Positions 1-8,847 of a stretch of DNA of 64,000 nt are shown in pieces (positions within the stretch are counted from its first letter, which is position 1; every line of letters starts with the position of its first letter). The translations under genes were made by a program, and so were the position numbers. The notes under the pieces are model-generated. The model saw only the letters and a program-made list of their open reading frames with translations, did no database searches and was not told the origin of the DNA. Origin of the DNA: JAGOBP01 sp964550855 (GTDB lineage Bacteria > Chloroflexota > Anaerolineae > Fen-1058); the NCBI GenBank assembly GCA_964550855.1, contig CAZKBQ010000005.1, positions 51,147 to 115,146 on the forward strand, given 5' to 3'.

Positions 1-1
1 C

Positions 2-2725
2 ACCGATCACTCGTACGCGGTGGACGACAGCGAGTGGGCCGACATGTTGACGGCCGCCAACAACGCCACCATTCCAGGCGAATTTGTGGCGCTGCGCGGC
101 GTGGAATACACGCAGGGCGCGGAGGGCCACATCAACGTCATCAACACCGTGCGGCATCCGGTGCGCACCAACACCGGCTGCGCGTTCTGCGACTACACGC
201 CCAACCTTGAAAAAGGTCAGACGGTGGATGGCTTCTACAACTGGCTGACCTTCACGGGAACGGTGGGCCTGAACGGCGAAGCCACGATCGCGCAGTTCAA
301 CCATCCCGGCTGGATCAACTTCAACGACTGGACCTACCATCCCGAAGTGTCGCCGACGATGAAATTGGAGGAAGTGGGCAACGGCAGTGGCACGTCGTAC
401 GTGTTCAGCGAAGATGAATACATCCGCTCGCTGGATTACGGCTGGAAGCTGGGCGCGACCAACAACGCCGACACGCACTCGCCGTTCTGGGGCACCAACA
501 CCGATCATCGCACGGGCGCGTGGCTGGCCGCGCTGACCAAGAGTGATCTGCTGGAGGCGCTCAAGGCCCGCCGCACCTTTGCGACCGAAGACAAGAACTA
601 TGCCTTGAAGTTCAAAGGCAACGGCGCGTGGCTGGGATCGGAAATTCCCAACACCGGCTCGATTGCGTTCGACATCAGCGGCTTCGATCCGGATGCCGAG
701 GGCAGCGCCAGCGCCGTCGTACAGTTGATCTCCTTCGGCGGCCAGGTCGTCACCGAAACGCACACGACTTCGACGTTCAGCTGGCAGCCGATCGTCCCGG
801 TGGCGCCCGGCGTGCACTACTTCTACGTCAAGGTCACGCAGGCCGACGGCGACCGCATCGTGTCATCGCCGATCTGGACGCAGGCCGACGTCAACATCGC
901 GCTGACCGATCTGTCGGTGGAGCCGACCATCGCCACCATCTATAATCCCAGCCTGATCACGGCGCGCGTCAGCAATCGCGCCGCGCAGACGCAGACCGTG
1001 ACCGTGACGTTCAGCATCAACAACGTGGCGCAGGCCGCGCTGTCCACGGTGGTGCCTCCCTGCGTGGTCGGGCCGTGCGTGGACGGTTATGCCAGCATCA
1101 CCTGGCAGCCCACCATCACCGGCCCCGTGACGATCACGGCGCAGCTGTCGGGCATGCCCGCGGGCGACAACCCCGACGACAACGCGCGCACCATCACCAT
1201 GAACGCCACCGACGAGAAAGTGCCGCTGGTGTTGATCGACGCCGGGCACAACAACGTGGCCTCCACACCGCGCGATGTGCGCACCTTCGTCAACGATCTG
1301 ACCGCGCACGGTTACAACGTGCTGCTCAACCTCGATCAGCTGACCGCCAGCGACCTGAACACGGAGACGGTGAAGCTGCTCATCATCAATGCCTACGGGC
1401 CGAATCAGCTGACGGTGACTGAGACGCAGGCAGTGGCCAACTTCGTCAACGCGGGCGGCAGCCTGTGGCTGAACGGCCTGGCCGACTACACCGGCAAGAT
1501 CAGCTGGGCGGGCACCACCTCCAATCGGTTTAACGAACTGCTCGGCGCGATCGAATCGACCGTCGGCGTCACCATCCCCATCCGCGTGAACAGCGACGAA
1601 GTGCTGGACGGCAACGACAACAACGGCTATCCGTGGGGCGTGGTCTATCACACCTTCCCCTCGGCCGTCAGCACCGGTATCGGCATGAACGTCGAAAGAA
1701 TCCAGACGTGGTCGGGCTGCTCCTTCGTCGATCGCAATTACACCGCGCTGACGCAGAGCGATCTAGGTGACAATGGCTTCCTCATCGCGGTGGGTGATCT
1801 GGATGCGGGCACGGGCACGTATGGCTATCCGAATCGCACCCATAACGACGATTCGAATGTGAATGGCTCTTCGCCGTTCTTCCTGTACACCGGTACAGAC
1901 ATTCTGCCCGGTGCGGTGGCTTACGACATCCCCGGCCCGGCCGGGCGCCTGTTCTTCTACGGCGACGCCAACGATCCGTTCAACATCTTCTCGTACACGG
2001 CGGGCGACGGCCGGCAGAATGAACTGTTCAATCTGGAAACGGTGATGTGGCTGCTGGGTACGCCAGTCACCAAGACCACCATCGCCGAAGCCCGCGCCTA
2101 CAACGTCGTGAACGAGCCGCTCAAGCGCAATGAGCTGGTGTGGGTGGAAGGCAAGATTACGGCGGCGTTTGGCGAGTTCTTCAACGTGCTGTACGTGCAG
2201 GACGAGACCGGCGGCATCACCGTCCACGCTCCGGCCGGCGACATCGACGCGGCGCAGTACGCGCGCGGCGCGCAGGTGCGGGTGCTGGGCACCATCGACG
2301 TGTATCAGGGCGACACGGAGATCGAATTCTTCGAGGCGGAGCAAGTGCAGGTGATCACGCCCACCGATGGGATCGATCCGGCCCCGAGGCCCTTCACCAC
2401 CCATCAAGCCGCGCTGGAGCAGAATCAAGGCTGGCTGGCGCAGATCACAGGCACGGTCACGGCCATCGGCCCCGACTATCTGATGGTGGACGACGGCTCC
2501 GGCCCGGTGCGCGCCTTCCTCGACGGCTACAACGGCGTCTGGGACGATCCACACGGGCCTGTGCACCTGCTGGATCGTGTCACCGTGAAAGGCCTGATCT
2601 CTGAAGACGGCGATGGGCCGCGCCTGCGCGTGCGCAACTACTTCATGCACACACCGGACATTCCCAACGATCTGACGATCTTGTCGGCGGCGAAGCAGCT
2701 GTTCCTGCCGCTGCTCAAGAAGTAG
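2..2725 (+). CDS. Secreted PHP-domain metallohydrolase-like protein, 5' end outside window
   Basis: The frame is open to the window edge: the first codons read TDHSYAVDD, so the gene begins upstream. TDHS, a later QFNHPG and NNADTHSPF are histidine/aspartate motifs typical of PHP-type (CehA/McbA-like) metal-dependent hydrolases. After the catalytic part come a CARDB-like beta domain (about residues 295-390), a glutamine-amidotransferase-like Rossmann segment (VPLVLIDAGHNN onward, about 400-500) and two OB-fold-like domains (about 700-890). The last residues are LFLPLLKK, a C-terminal tail shared with two other secreted proteins in this window. Extracellular location is inferred from the domain types and tail. 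Substrate is unknown. It is convergent with the next gene across a strong hairpin. Confidence 0.75.
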   Translation, partial: TDHSYAVDDSEWADMLTAANNATIPGEFVALRGVEYTQGAEGHINVINTVRHPVRTNTGCAFCDYTPNLEKGQTVDGFYNWLTFTGTVGLNGEATIAQFNHPGWINFNDWTYHPEVSPTMKLEEVGNGSGTSYVFSEDEYIRSLDYGWKLGATNNADTHSPFWGTNTDHRTGAWLAALTKSDLLEALKARRTFATEDKNYALKFKGNGAWLGSEIPNTGSIAFDISGFDPDAEGSASAVVQLISFGGQVVTETHTTSTFSWQPIVPVAPGVHYFYVKVTQADGDRIVSSPIWTQADVNIALTDLSVEPTIATIYNPSLITARVSNRAAQTQTVTVTFSINNVAQAALSTVVPPCVVGPCVDGYASITWQPTITGPVTITAQLSGMPAGDNPDDNARTITMNATDEKVPLVLIDAGHNNVASTPRDVRTFVNDLTAHGYNVLLNLDQLTASDLNTETVKLLIINAYGPNQLTVTETQAVANFVNAGGSLWLNGLADYTGKISWAGTTSNRFNELLGAIESTVGVTIPIRVNSDEVLDGNDNNGYPWGVVYHTFPSAVSTGIGMNVERIQTWSGCSFVDRNYTALTQSDLGDNGFLIAVGDLDAGTGTYGYPNRTHNDDSNVNGSSPFFLYTGTDILPGAVAYDIPGPAGRLFFYGDANDPFNIFSYTAGDGRQNELFNLETVMWLLGTPVTKTTIAEARAYNVVNEPLKRNELVWVEGKITAAFGEFFNVLYVQDETGGITVHAPAGDIDAAQYARGAQVRVLGTIDVYQGDTEIEFFEAEQVQVITPTDGIDPAPRPFTTHQAALEQNQGWLAQITGTVTAIGPDYLMVDDGSGPVRAFLDGYNGVWDDPHGPVHLLDRVTVKGLISEDGDGPRLRVRNYFMHTPDIPNDLTILSAAKQLFLPLLKK

Positions 2726-2748
2726 CGGCCTGAACGGCGAAGCATAAG

Positions 2749-2783
2749 ACGCGGCCCCGAATCACATCGATCCGGGGCCGCGT
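2749..2783. terminator. Bidirectional hairpin terminator
   Basis: Perfect 11-bp stem (ACGCGGCCCCG / CGGGGCCGCGT) with a 13-nt loop between two convergent genes. It is flanked by ATAA on one side and GTTATTT on the other, so it could act on both strands. Confidence 0.75.
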
Positions 2784-2784
2784 G

Positions 2785-5181
2785 TTATTTGGTCACGACG
2801 TGCCATGTTCCGATAGGAATACTCGGCCCCTGCTTGATCAATTCCGCGTCGAGCAGCGCCAGCGGTTCCTGCGTGAACGCATCGTAGAGAATAACGCTCA
2901 TCGACGCCGGGCCGGGCGCGGCATCGTCGGGGATGGTCAGCACATGCCGATCGGTGATCTGCGACCCGGCGATCCACTTCAAGGTCGGAATCGCGCCGAG
3001 GGCCGGCACGCTGTCATCGGTCACGCGCCAGCCGTTGCCCGTCATCTGCACCGAGACCACGTAGTCGCGCAAGATCGGTCGCGCGGCGATGAAATTCAGA
3101 TCGAGCGTCAGCCGATCACCGGGATGCAACTCGCCGTTGAGCGAAGCGGTTGATCCCAGAAAGGTAAGGCCGCCGCCCAGATTGACGCCAGTTGGATCGA
3201 TCAATCGTTGGGCCGGGGTTACTTCGGCCGCGGTGATGGGCAACCGCACCTGGTCGGAGGGTTGAAAGTTGGGCTTCAGGGCGGGCAGCAGTTTAATCGT
3301 CCCGGTCGGATCGATCGTGTATGCACCCGTCACCAGTTGATATTTGCCCGGCTTCACCTCGACGAGCGGCGTCACGCGGAAACGCTGCACAAACATATCA
3401 GCGGTCTGCAGGCCGGCATGCCCGGCGACCGCCGACACATCGGCCTGCCCCAACACATTTCCCGCCAGATCCACCAGATGCACAAAGAACGTCGTCGATG
3501 GATCAAGCGGCTGCAGGAGTTGATATTCCAGATAGACCGTCATTGGATCGCCGGCGGCGGCGATCGGCGTCAGGGGGCGCGGGCCAAAGATCAGAACTGC
3601 GCCCAGGTTGAAGTCCAGTGCGCGATACGCTTCCGCAACCGGACAGGCCCCCCGGCAAACTTGCCACGCCTCGGTTGAAACGGGTTTGAAGAAATATGGA
3701 CTGGCGTTGAACTCATCCCGGAAGTACATATCCGTTACAACGGGTCGATTCGTCTTTAAACCGGCCTCAATGGCTGTGAGGTACGACTGCGCCAGCGGTT
3801 CGCCGCGTGGATAGACGTACTGCACTTCGACATCGGGCCGCACGCCCTCGACTTGCTGCAAATACCACAGCGGATTGGCCCAGTGCCAGTTGGATAAGAT
3901 GACGGCGTTGGGCGGCGCCTCGTTCAACAGCGACCCGGCATAGGCGCGGGTGTCGTCGTGGTGTTGAAGCCATTGGAAGGAAGGGAAGTTACTGGCGAAT
4001 TGGAGAACGATCAGCACGCCGCACGCTGCACATCCTGCGTAATACGTAAAACGTAAAACGTTGGGCGTAAAGGAACGTGCTGCGTAAGGGCCGCCGAACG
4101 AGCCTAAACCATCGCCAATGACGATCGCCAGCAACACATAGGCGGGCAAAAGATACTCCACCGTCTGCGGAGCGCGATAGGTGAGGGCGACGAAGGTGTG
4201 TAGCACCATGCCGCCGAGCAGCATCACGGCCAATTTCCAGTCGCGGCGGATGAGGCGCAGCGCGCCGACGAGGACGAGAACGATTACGAACGGGTTGAAC
4301 TGAAACGTAAAAAGAGTGGGCAGCAGCGCGGCCCGATCGGCCAGTAAATCCGATCGGGTGCTGACGAAGTAGAAGAAGTCACCCTCAAAGCCGCGCCCCA
4401 GCACGTGGTCGAGAAACTTGTCGGGTTGGGCCAGATACGTCGTCGGTTCGCCGTCGGCCAGCGTGCCGCCCGTCGCTCCGCGCAGTGGAAAGTACAGCAG
4501 CACCACCAGACCCAACGCAAACGCCAGCAGCGGCGCGATCCAGCGGCGCGGTTGTTTGATCAGTGCCCGGTCGTTCAAGAAAATGTAGGCGACAAAAAAC
4601 ACGCCCGGAAAGGCCAGCGAAAGGTGATGGCCCAGGCCGAGCGAAAAGACGAATGAAAAGATGACCAGCTGACGCGATGGGCGAGTCTGATCCGTGATCT
4701 CTGATGCTCGATCGCTTCGACTATACGACCACCCGACTAACAGGCTCACACACAGCGCCGTGAACAGCGCCGTGGGCATGCGGATGTTGGCGGTGGTGGC
4801 CTGCGCCCAGAACGTCGTCGAGGTGCCCAACACCGCGGCCGCCAGCACGCCCGCCACCCGGGAGCGCGTCAACCGGCGCACCGTGCGGCTGACGACGACG
4901 AGCGTGAGCGCTGCCAGAATCGCGCTGAGCACATTCAGCGCGTAGGCGGGCGACGCGAAGAAGCGTGCGAACAGCCAGCCGACGAACGTGTACAACGCAT
5001 AGCCCGGCGGATGCGCGATGCCCAGCTTCCAGGCGACCAGTTGAAACTCGCCGTTGTCCGCGGCAAGGACAGAGGGGAGACACGTCGAGAAGTAAACAAG
5101 CAGAAAAACGACGCCGAGCAGACCGTCGATAAGGGCTGGATGCTGGATGCCGACTGCTGATTTACGCACGCCACATCTCAC
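2785..5181 (-). CDS. DUF2723-family multi-pass membrane glycosyltransferase-like protein
   Basis: 798 aa from a GTG at 5181; no internal ATG lies near the N-terminus, so the exact start is uncertain. The first loop has the DUF2723 (TMEM260/protein O-mannosyltransferase-like) signature DNGEFQLVAWKLGIAHPPGY. It is followed by about ten hydrophobic segments up to about residue 390 and a long extracytoplasmic C-terminal part made of beta-rich modules. The family is polyprenyl-phosphate-sugar dependent; the precise acceptor is unknown. It is the last gene of a minus-strand run galE-GNAT-GT4-this gene, with 10 nt separating it from the glycosyltransferase. Two heptad repeat tracts (4038-4072, 4688-4715) sit inside the coding sequence without breaking the frame. 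Confidence 0.8.
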   Translation of the reverse strand: MRCGVRKSAVGIQHPALIDGLLGVVFLLVYFSTCLPSVLAADNGEFQLVAWKLGIAHPPGYALYTFVGWLFARFFASPAYALNVLSAILAALTLVVVSRTVRRLTRSRVAGVLAAAVLGTSTTFWAQATTANIRMPTALFTALCVSLLVGWSYSRSDRASEITDQTRPSRQLVIFSFVFSLGLGHHLSLAFPGVFFVAYIFLNDRALIKQPRRWIAPLLAFALGLVVLLYFPLRGATGGTLADGEPTTYLAQPDKFLDHVLGRGFEGDFFYFVSTRSDLLADRAALLPTLFTFQFNPFVIVLVLVGALRLIRRDWKLAVMLLGGMVLHTFVALTYRAPQTVEYLLPAYVLLAIVIGDGLGSFGGPYAARSFTPNVLRFTYYAGCAACGVLIVLQFASNFPSFQWLQHHDDTRAYAGSLLNEAPPNAVILSNWHWANPLWYLQQVEGVRPDVEVQYVYPRGEPLAQSYLTAIEAGLKTNRPVVTDMYFRDEFNASPYFFKPVSTEAWQVCRGACPVAEAYRALDFNLGAVLIFGPRPLTPIAAAGDPMTVYLEYQLLQPLDPSTTFFVHLVDLAGNVLGQADVSAVAGHAGLQTADMFVQRFRVTPLVEVKPGKYQLVTGAYTIDPTGTIKLLPALKPNFQPSDQVRLPITAAEVTPAQRLIDPTGVNLGGGLTFLGSTASLNGELHPGDRLTLDLNFIAARPILRDYVVSVQMTGNGWRVTDDSVPALGAIPTLKWIAGSQITDRHVLTIPDDAAPGPASMSVILYDAFTQEPLALLDAELIKQGPSIPIGTWHVVTK
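4038..4072. repeat. Degenerate heptad repeat (CGTAAAA type) inside a coding sequence
   Basis: Five consecutive 7-mers: CGTAATA, CGTAAAA, CGTAAAA, CGTTGGG, CGTAAAG. They lie in the DUF2723 gene in a segment between membrane helices. The same motif makes up the tract upstream of galE. A second 7-periodic tract, TGATCCG TGATCTC TGATGCT, lies at 4688-4708 in the same gene. Confidence 0.7.
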
Positions 5182-5191
5182 GCTTTACGTT

Positions 5192-6340
5192 TCACTTGTC
5201 GCGCATCGCCGCTTCATACGCCTGAACTGTCTCTCGCGCACACTTCTCCCACGAGAACCTGGCCGCCTGCGCCAACGCCCGTTCGCTCAACTCGTCGTGC
5301 AACTGGTCTTCCGTGCAGACGGCAATCAGCGCGCCGGCCATCGCCCGCGCATCGTGCGGATCGACCAGCATGCCGGCGTCGCCGACGATCTCCGGGATGG
5401 ATGCGGCGTTTGACCCGACGACGGGCACGCCGCAGGTCAGCGCTTCCAGCGCCGGCAGGCCAAAGCCTTCATAGATCGATGGATACAGGAAAGCACGCGC
5501 CTGCTGATACAAAGCGACTTTATCCTCTTCGGCCACCGGCCCGATGAAGCGCACGACACTTTCGACGTCGATCTGCTGCGCAATCACGCGCGGATCGTGA
5601 AAGAACGCATCGTGCCGATCGGGCAGCGCCCCGGCGATGACGAGCGGGAATGCCTCGCCCAGCACGTCCTGCGCCCAGGTGTAAACCTGCAGCGCCGCCT
5701 CGATGTTTTTGCGCGCGTCGAAGCCGCCCAGATACAGCACGTAATCTTCGGGCAAATCATGATTCTTTCTGAGCGCGGCATAATCGATCGGGTTGACGCG
5801 AGCCGTAAACCTGGGATCAGCCGCCAGATAAATCGTGCGCACCCGATCGGGCGGCACGTTCAAGCGGGCGATGATGTCCGCCCGGCTGGCGTCGGAGTCC
5901 GTCAGGATCAGCGTTGAACCGCGCGCCGCCGCGCTGACCAGCCCGGTGTAGGCGCTGACCAGCGGACTGCCACGATACTCCTTCAGCAGCAGCGGAATAA
6001 TGTCGTGGATGGTGACGACGATTGGGACCGGCGAGCGCAGCGGCGGCGCCCAGTAGGGCACGTGCAGCACATCGGCCTGCCAGGCGCGCGCGGCGCGCGG
6101 CACGTTGTCCTGCTCAAACAGGACTTTGCGAAAATTGGAGGTGGGCGGTTGGAAGTTGGCCGTGGAAAGTTGAAGATCGGCGTCAACGTCGATGATCTGA
6201 AATGAAGTGCGATGCGGGATGATGAGCGCATACTCGTGCTGCGGCGCAACGCGCGGCAGGTGCCTGATCAGCTGACGCAGATACTGGCCGCTGCCGGTGT
6301 GCGGTTGATCGATGAACCAGCCATTGAGCGCAACACGCAT
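5192..6340 (-). CDS. Glycosyltransferase family 1/4 (GT-B fold)
   Basis: 382 aa from an ATG at 6340. The N-terminus (MRVALNGWFI.. TGSGQYLRQL) is the acceptor-side Rossmann domain, and the C-terminal half carries the GT4 nucleotide-sugar motif EGFGLPALEALTCGVPVV, including the E-x7-E pair. It probably transfers a sugar from a nucleotide donor to a surface glycan or lipid; the acceptor is unknown. It lies 11 nt after the GNAT gene and 10 nt before the DUF2723 gene, pointing to one transcript. A heptad DNA repeat at 6136-6177 encodes an unusual Ser/Thr/Pro/Asn-Phe insert in the N-terminal domain. Confidence 0.88.
   Translation of the reverse strand: MRVALNGWFIDQPHTGSGQYLRQLIRHLPRVAPQHEYALIIPHRTSFQIIDVDADLQLSTANFQPPTSNFRKVLFEQDNVPRAARAWQADVLHVPYWAPPLRSPVPIVVTIHDIIPLLLKEYRGSPLVSAYTGLVSAAARGSTLILTDSDASRADIIARLNVPPDRVRTIYLAADPRFTARVNPIDYAALRKNHDLPEDYVLYLGGFDARKNIEAALQVYTWAQDVLGEAFPLVIAGALPDRHDAFFHDPRVIAQQIDVESVVRFIGPVAEEDKVALYQQARAFLYPSIYEGFGLPALEALTCGVPVVGSNAASIPEIVGDAGMLVDPHDARAMAGALIAVCTEDQLHDELSERALAQAARFSWEKCARETVQAYEAAMRDK
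6136..6177. repeat. Degenerate heptad repeat (TTGGAAG type) inside glycosyltransferase gene
   Basis: Six consecutive 7-mers on the plus strand: TTGGAGG, TGGGCGG, TTGGAAG, TTGGCCG, TGGAAAG, TTGAAGA. At 42 bp it is a multiple of 3 and keeps the frame. On the coding strand it gives a low-complexity STANFQPPTSNF segment not expected in a GT4 fold. Confidence 0.7.
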
Positions 6341-6351
6341 GGTGAAGACGA

Positions 6352-6753
6352 CTAGAACTTTCGAGGCCGCACCAGCACATTATCATAGGGCTGAAAATCC
6401 AGCCCGATGTGCAGATAGAACGGATAGGCGCGGTCATTGGCGTGCAGCACAAACTGGATGCCATCGCGCCCTTCGATCAGGCGGCGCAGCAATTCGCGCC
6501 CGATGCCGCGCCGCTGAAATTCGGGCAGGACGGCCACGGTGCTGATGTACGCGTTGGTCGCGCCGTCGGAGATGGCGCGCGCAAAGCCCACCAGCCGGTC
6601 GCCCGCCCACGCAGACACCACCCAGCGTGAACCGTGAACCATCTGGGCCATGCGAGCGCGGTCGGCCGTGCGGCGCTGCCAGCCCACCGCGTCGAAGAGC
6701 GTGGCGAGTTGATCGAAATCGACGTCGTGCGTGTCGCGGTATAGAATTGTCAA
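6352..6753 (-). CDS. GNAT-family N-acetyltransferase
   Basis: The preferred start is TTG at 6753. It overlaps the galE stop (TTGA) and has an AAAGGG Shine-Dalgarno-like stretch about 8 nt upstream; an ATG at 6792 would lie 40 nt inside galE. The 133-aa product is one GNAT domain: beta4 VAVLPEFQ followed by the acetyl-CoA pyrophosphate loop QRRGIGREL (Q/R-x-x-G-x-G/A), and a C-terminal FYLHIGLDF segment. The substrate cannot be read from sequence. Its position between galE and a glycosyltransferase fits an amino-sugar or glycan-precursor acetylation role, which is inference. Confidence 0.8.
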   Translation of the reverse strand: MTILYRDTHDVDFDQLATLFDAVGWQRRTADRARMAQMVHGSRWVVSAWAGDRLVGFARAISDGATNAYISTVAVLPEFQRRGIGRELLRRLIEGRDGIQFVLHANDRAYPFYLHIGLDFQPYDNVLVRPRKF

Positions 6754-7733
6754 GACTGATACCCTTTCGGGTGCGTGCGATGCCAGTCCCACGCGGTACC
6801 GATGATGCTCTCCAGCGAGGCGAAACGCGGCTGCCAGCCCAGCTCACGCTTGATCGTTTCGCTGCCCGCGATCAGGGTCGCGGGGTCACCGGGGCGGCGT
6901 GGGCCGACTTCGGCTTTGATGGGCAATCCCGTGATCTGGCGGGCGACCTCGATGACTTCCTTGACCGAGTAGCCTTCGCCGTTGCCCAGGTTGTAGGTGC
7001 GGCTGCCCTTGTCCAGCGCCTGCAACGCCAGGATGTGCGCCTGCGCCAGATCGTTGACGTGGATGTAGTCGCGGATGCACGTGCCGTCGCGGGTGGGATA
7101 GTCATCGCCGAAGATCGTGATCTTCTCACGCAAACCGAGCGCCGTTTGCAGCACCAGCGGAATCAGATGCGTCTCGATGGCGTGATCCTCGCCCCGATTG
7201 GCCGTGGGCGACGCACCGGCCGCATTGAAGTAGCGCAGCGCCGCGAACCGCAAGCCGTGAATGCGATCCAGCCAGTGGAGCAGCCGCTCGATGATGAACT
7301 TCGATTCGCCATACGGGCTGCCGGGCACGATGCGCTCCTGCTCGTCGATGGGCATCCGCTCGGGAGCGTCAAACAGGTTGGCGGTGGACGACAGGATGAA
7401 GCGCTTCACGTCGTGATCGATCATGGCGCGCAGCAGATTCAGCGCGTTGGTCACGTTGTCGCCGATGTACAGGAACGGCTGCTGCATGCTCTCGCCCACC
7501 AGCGTGTACGAAGCGAAGTGCATCACGCCGTCGAAGTGATGAGTGTCAAATAACCGTTTGACTGCCCCGGCGTCCTTGAGATCGCCCAAGACAAACTCCG
7601 CGCGCGCATCCACCGCCTCGCGATGACCGGTGTACAGGTTGTCAAAGACGACGACCTGTTCGCCGGCATTGCACAACTCTTCCACCACGTGGCTGCCGAT
7701 ATAGCCCGCTCCGCCTGTGACGAGAATGTTCAT
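6750..7733 (-). CDS. galE: UDP-glucose 4-epimerase
   Basis: 327 aa from the ATG at 7733, where the classic MNILVTGGAGYIGSH begins; a longer upstream frame would translate repeat DNA and is rejected. It has the NAD-binding GxxGxxG (TGGAGYIG), the catalytic Tyr/Lys in SPYGESK, the family signature LRYFNAAGA and the late DYIHVNDLAQAH motif. This is an extended short-chain dehydrogenase of GalE type that interconverts UDP-glucose and UDP-galactose; a closely related UDP-sugar epimerase is possible. It is the first gene of the sugar operon and couples to the GNAT gene by a TTGA overlap. The upstream spacer contains nine heptad repeats. Confidence 0.92.
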   Translation of the reverse strand: MNILVTGGAGYIGSHVVEELCNAGEQVVVFDNLYTGHREAVDARAEFVLGDLKDAGAVKRLFDTHHFDGVMHFASYTLVGESMQQPFLYIGDNVTNALNLLRAMIDHDVKRFILSSTANLFDAPERMPIDEQERIVPGSPYGESKFIIERLLHWLDRIHGLRFAALRYFNAAGASPTANRGEDHAIETHLIPLVLQTALGLREKITIFGDDYPTRDGTCIRDYIHVNDLAQAHILALQALDKGSRTYNLGNGEGYSVKEVIEVARQITGLPIKAEVGPRRPGDPATLIAGSETIKRELGWQPRFASLESIIGTAWDWHRTHPKGYQS

Positions 7734-7759
7734 GATGGCTCCTGGATAGATGTGTGTAA

Positions 7760-7822
7760 CGTAAAGCGTAAAACGTAAAGCGTAAAACGTAAAACGTAAG
7801 GCGTAAAGCGTAAAACGTAAAG
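7760..7822. repeat. Nine tandem heptads (CGTAAAR) upstream of galE
   Basis: Nine consecutive 7-mers, all CGTAAAA or CGTAAAG except one CGTAAGG, in the 109-nt spacer between the patatin gene and galE. This is the longest and cleanest tract of the heptad family in the window. It would lie in the galE leader if transcription comes from upstream. Confidence 0.9.
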
Positions 7823-7842
7823 CGGCCCTTACGCCTTGCGTT

Positions 7843-8814
7843 TTAAGCTTCATCTACTCCATACAATGAATCCCAACCCAGCCGCTCAATGCGCGTAAAA
7901 GTGGCCTGGGTCGCTGCGCGTCCCTGCTCGCGCAGGAGTCGCGCGCGATCGGGCCGGTAGCGGATAATGTCCAGCGGCGTGATCCAATCGTCGGGCGCGA
8001 TGACGGCCGCGCGCACTTCCCGATGATCGGCTTCTGCCTGGCGGCCCTGGTGCACGCGCCGATTGACCTTGCGCAGCTCCTCAAAATCATTTTCGAACGT
8101 GCCGATCAACGCCAGATCGAGCACATAGCCGATGGAGCCAATCAGCCCGCGCGGCTGCGGCGGCAGCGCGCTGCGCTGCACAATCGGGCGCGGATCGTTC
8201 TCTTCCAACTTGTGATAGGGCGACAGCAGCACCATCAGGATTTCGTCCGCTTCCGCGTCGATGGCCGGTCGCAGCGGTGAATTATACATGACCGCGCCGT
8301 CCCAGTGCTGCCGGTCCCCCACCGGGATGGCTTCATAAAGATAGGGAATACTGGAGCTGGCCAGCAGGTGCGCGTGAGTGAGCGCGGACACCTTTTGATA
8401 CAGGCCTTTGTTGCGCGCCGGTTTCTCGCCGTTGGTGTAAACCGTGGGGTGACCGGTGGTGATGTCGGTGGCGACCATATACAACGGTTGAGTGATCTGC
8501 GCCAGCTCGTGTTCGGGGATGTACTTCTCCAGCGTGCGTTTCCACGGCGCCCGATCGAACACGCTGGCCCACGGCTTCAGCCGTAAGAAGCGCTGCATAT
8601 CGCGGGTGCGAATCGACTCCCACATGGCCTGCAGGCGCGGCAGGCCGCCCGCCGCATACACAGCAGCGTTCATCGAGCCGATCGACGTGCCGATGATGAT
8701 GTCCGGTTTCCAGCCGATCGCTTCCAGCTGCTCGATTACGCCGACCTGGAACGCGCCGCGTCCGCCGCCGCCGGAGAGCACGAGCGCGCGTTTGGGAGAA
8801 CGTGCATCGGTCAT
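7843..8814 (-). CDS. Patatin-like phospholipase
   Basis: 323 aa. N-terminal oxyanion-hole glycine loop LSGGGGRGAFQVG, nucleophile elbow GTSIGS (G-x-S-x-G) about 30 residues later, and the catalytic Asp in DGA (HWDGAVMYNSPL) complete the Ser-Asp dyad of the patatin family. It is a predicted cytosolic lipid acyl hydrolase. No cyclic-nucleotide synthase or other CBASS gene is adjacent, so a housekeeping lipid role is more likely than defence. It lies 33 nt downstream of the phospholipase-C-like gene, and both may be cotranscribed as a lipid-turnover pair. Confidence 0.88.
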   Translation of the reverse strand: MTDARSPKRALVLSGGGGRGAFQVGVIEQLEAIGWKPDIIIGTSIGSMNAAVYAAGGLPRLQAMWESIRTRDMQRFLRLKPWASVFDRAPWKRTLEKYIPEHELAQITQPLYMVATDITTGHPTVYTNGEKPARNKGLYQKVSALTHAHLLASSSIPYLYEAIPVGDRQHWDGAVMYNSPLRPAIDAEADEILMVLLSPYHKLEENDPRPIVQRSALPPQPRGLIGSIGYVLDLALIGTFENDFEELRKVNRRVHQGRQAEADHREVRAAVIAPDDWITPLDIIRYRPDRARLLREQGRAATQATFTRIERLGWDSLYGVDEA

Positions 8815-8847
8815 AAGCCACCTCGTCGGTAATGAGTCACGAGTGGG

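Noticed and set aside
6352..6792. GNAT start at the ATG 6792
   Set aside because: It would overlap galE by more than 40 nt; the TTG at 6753 has a better-placed Shine-Dalgarno and the TTGA coupling geometry.
7760..7822. Possible CRISPR array
   Set aside because: The unit is 7 bp with no unique spacers and no cas genes in the window; it is a tandem heptad tract.
7843..8814. CBASS-type patatin effector
   Set aside because: No nucleotidyltransferase or accessory CBASS gene is adjacent; neighbours are lipid and sugar genes.
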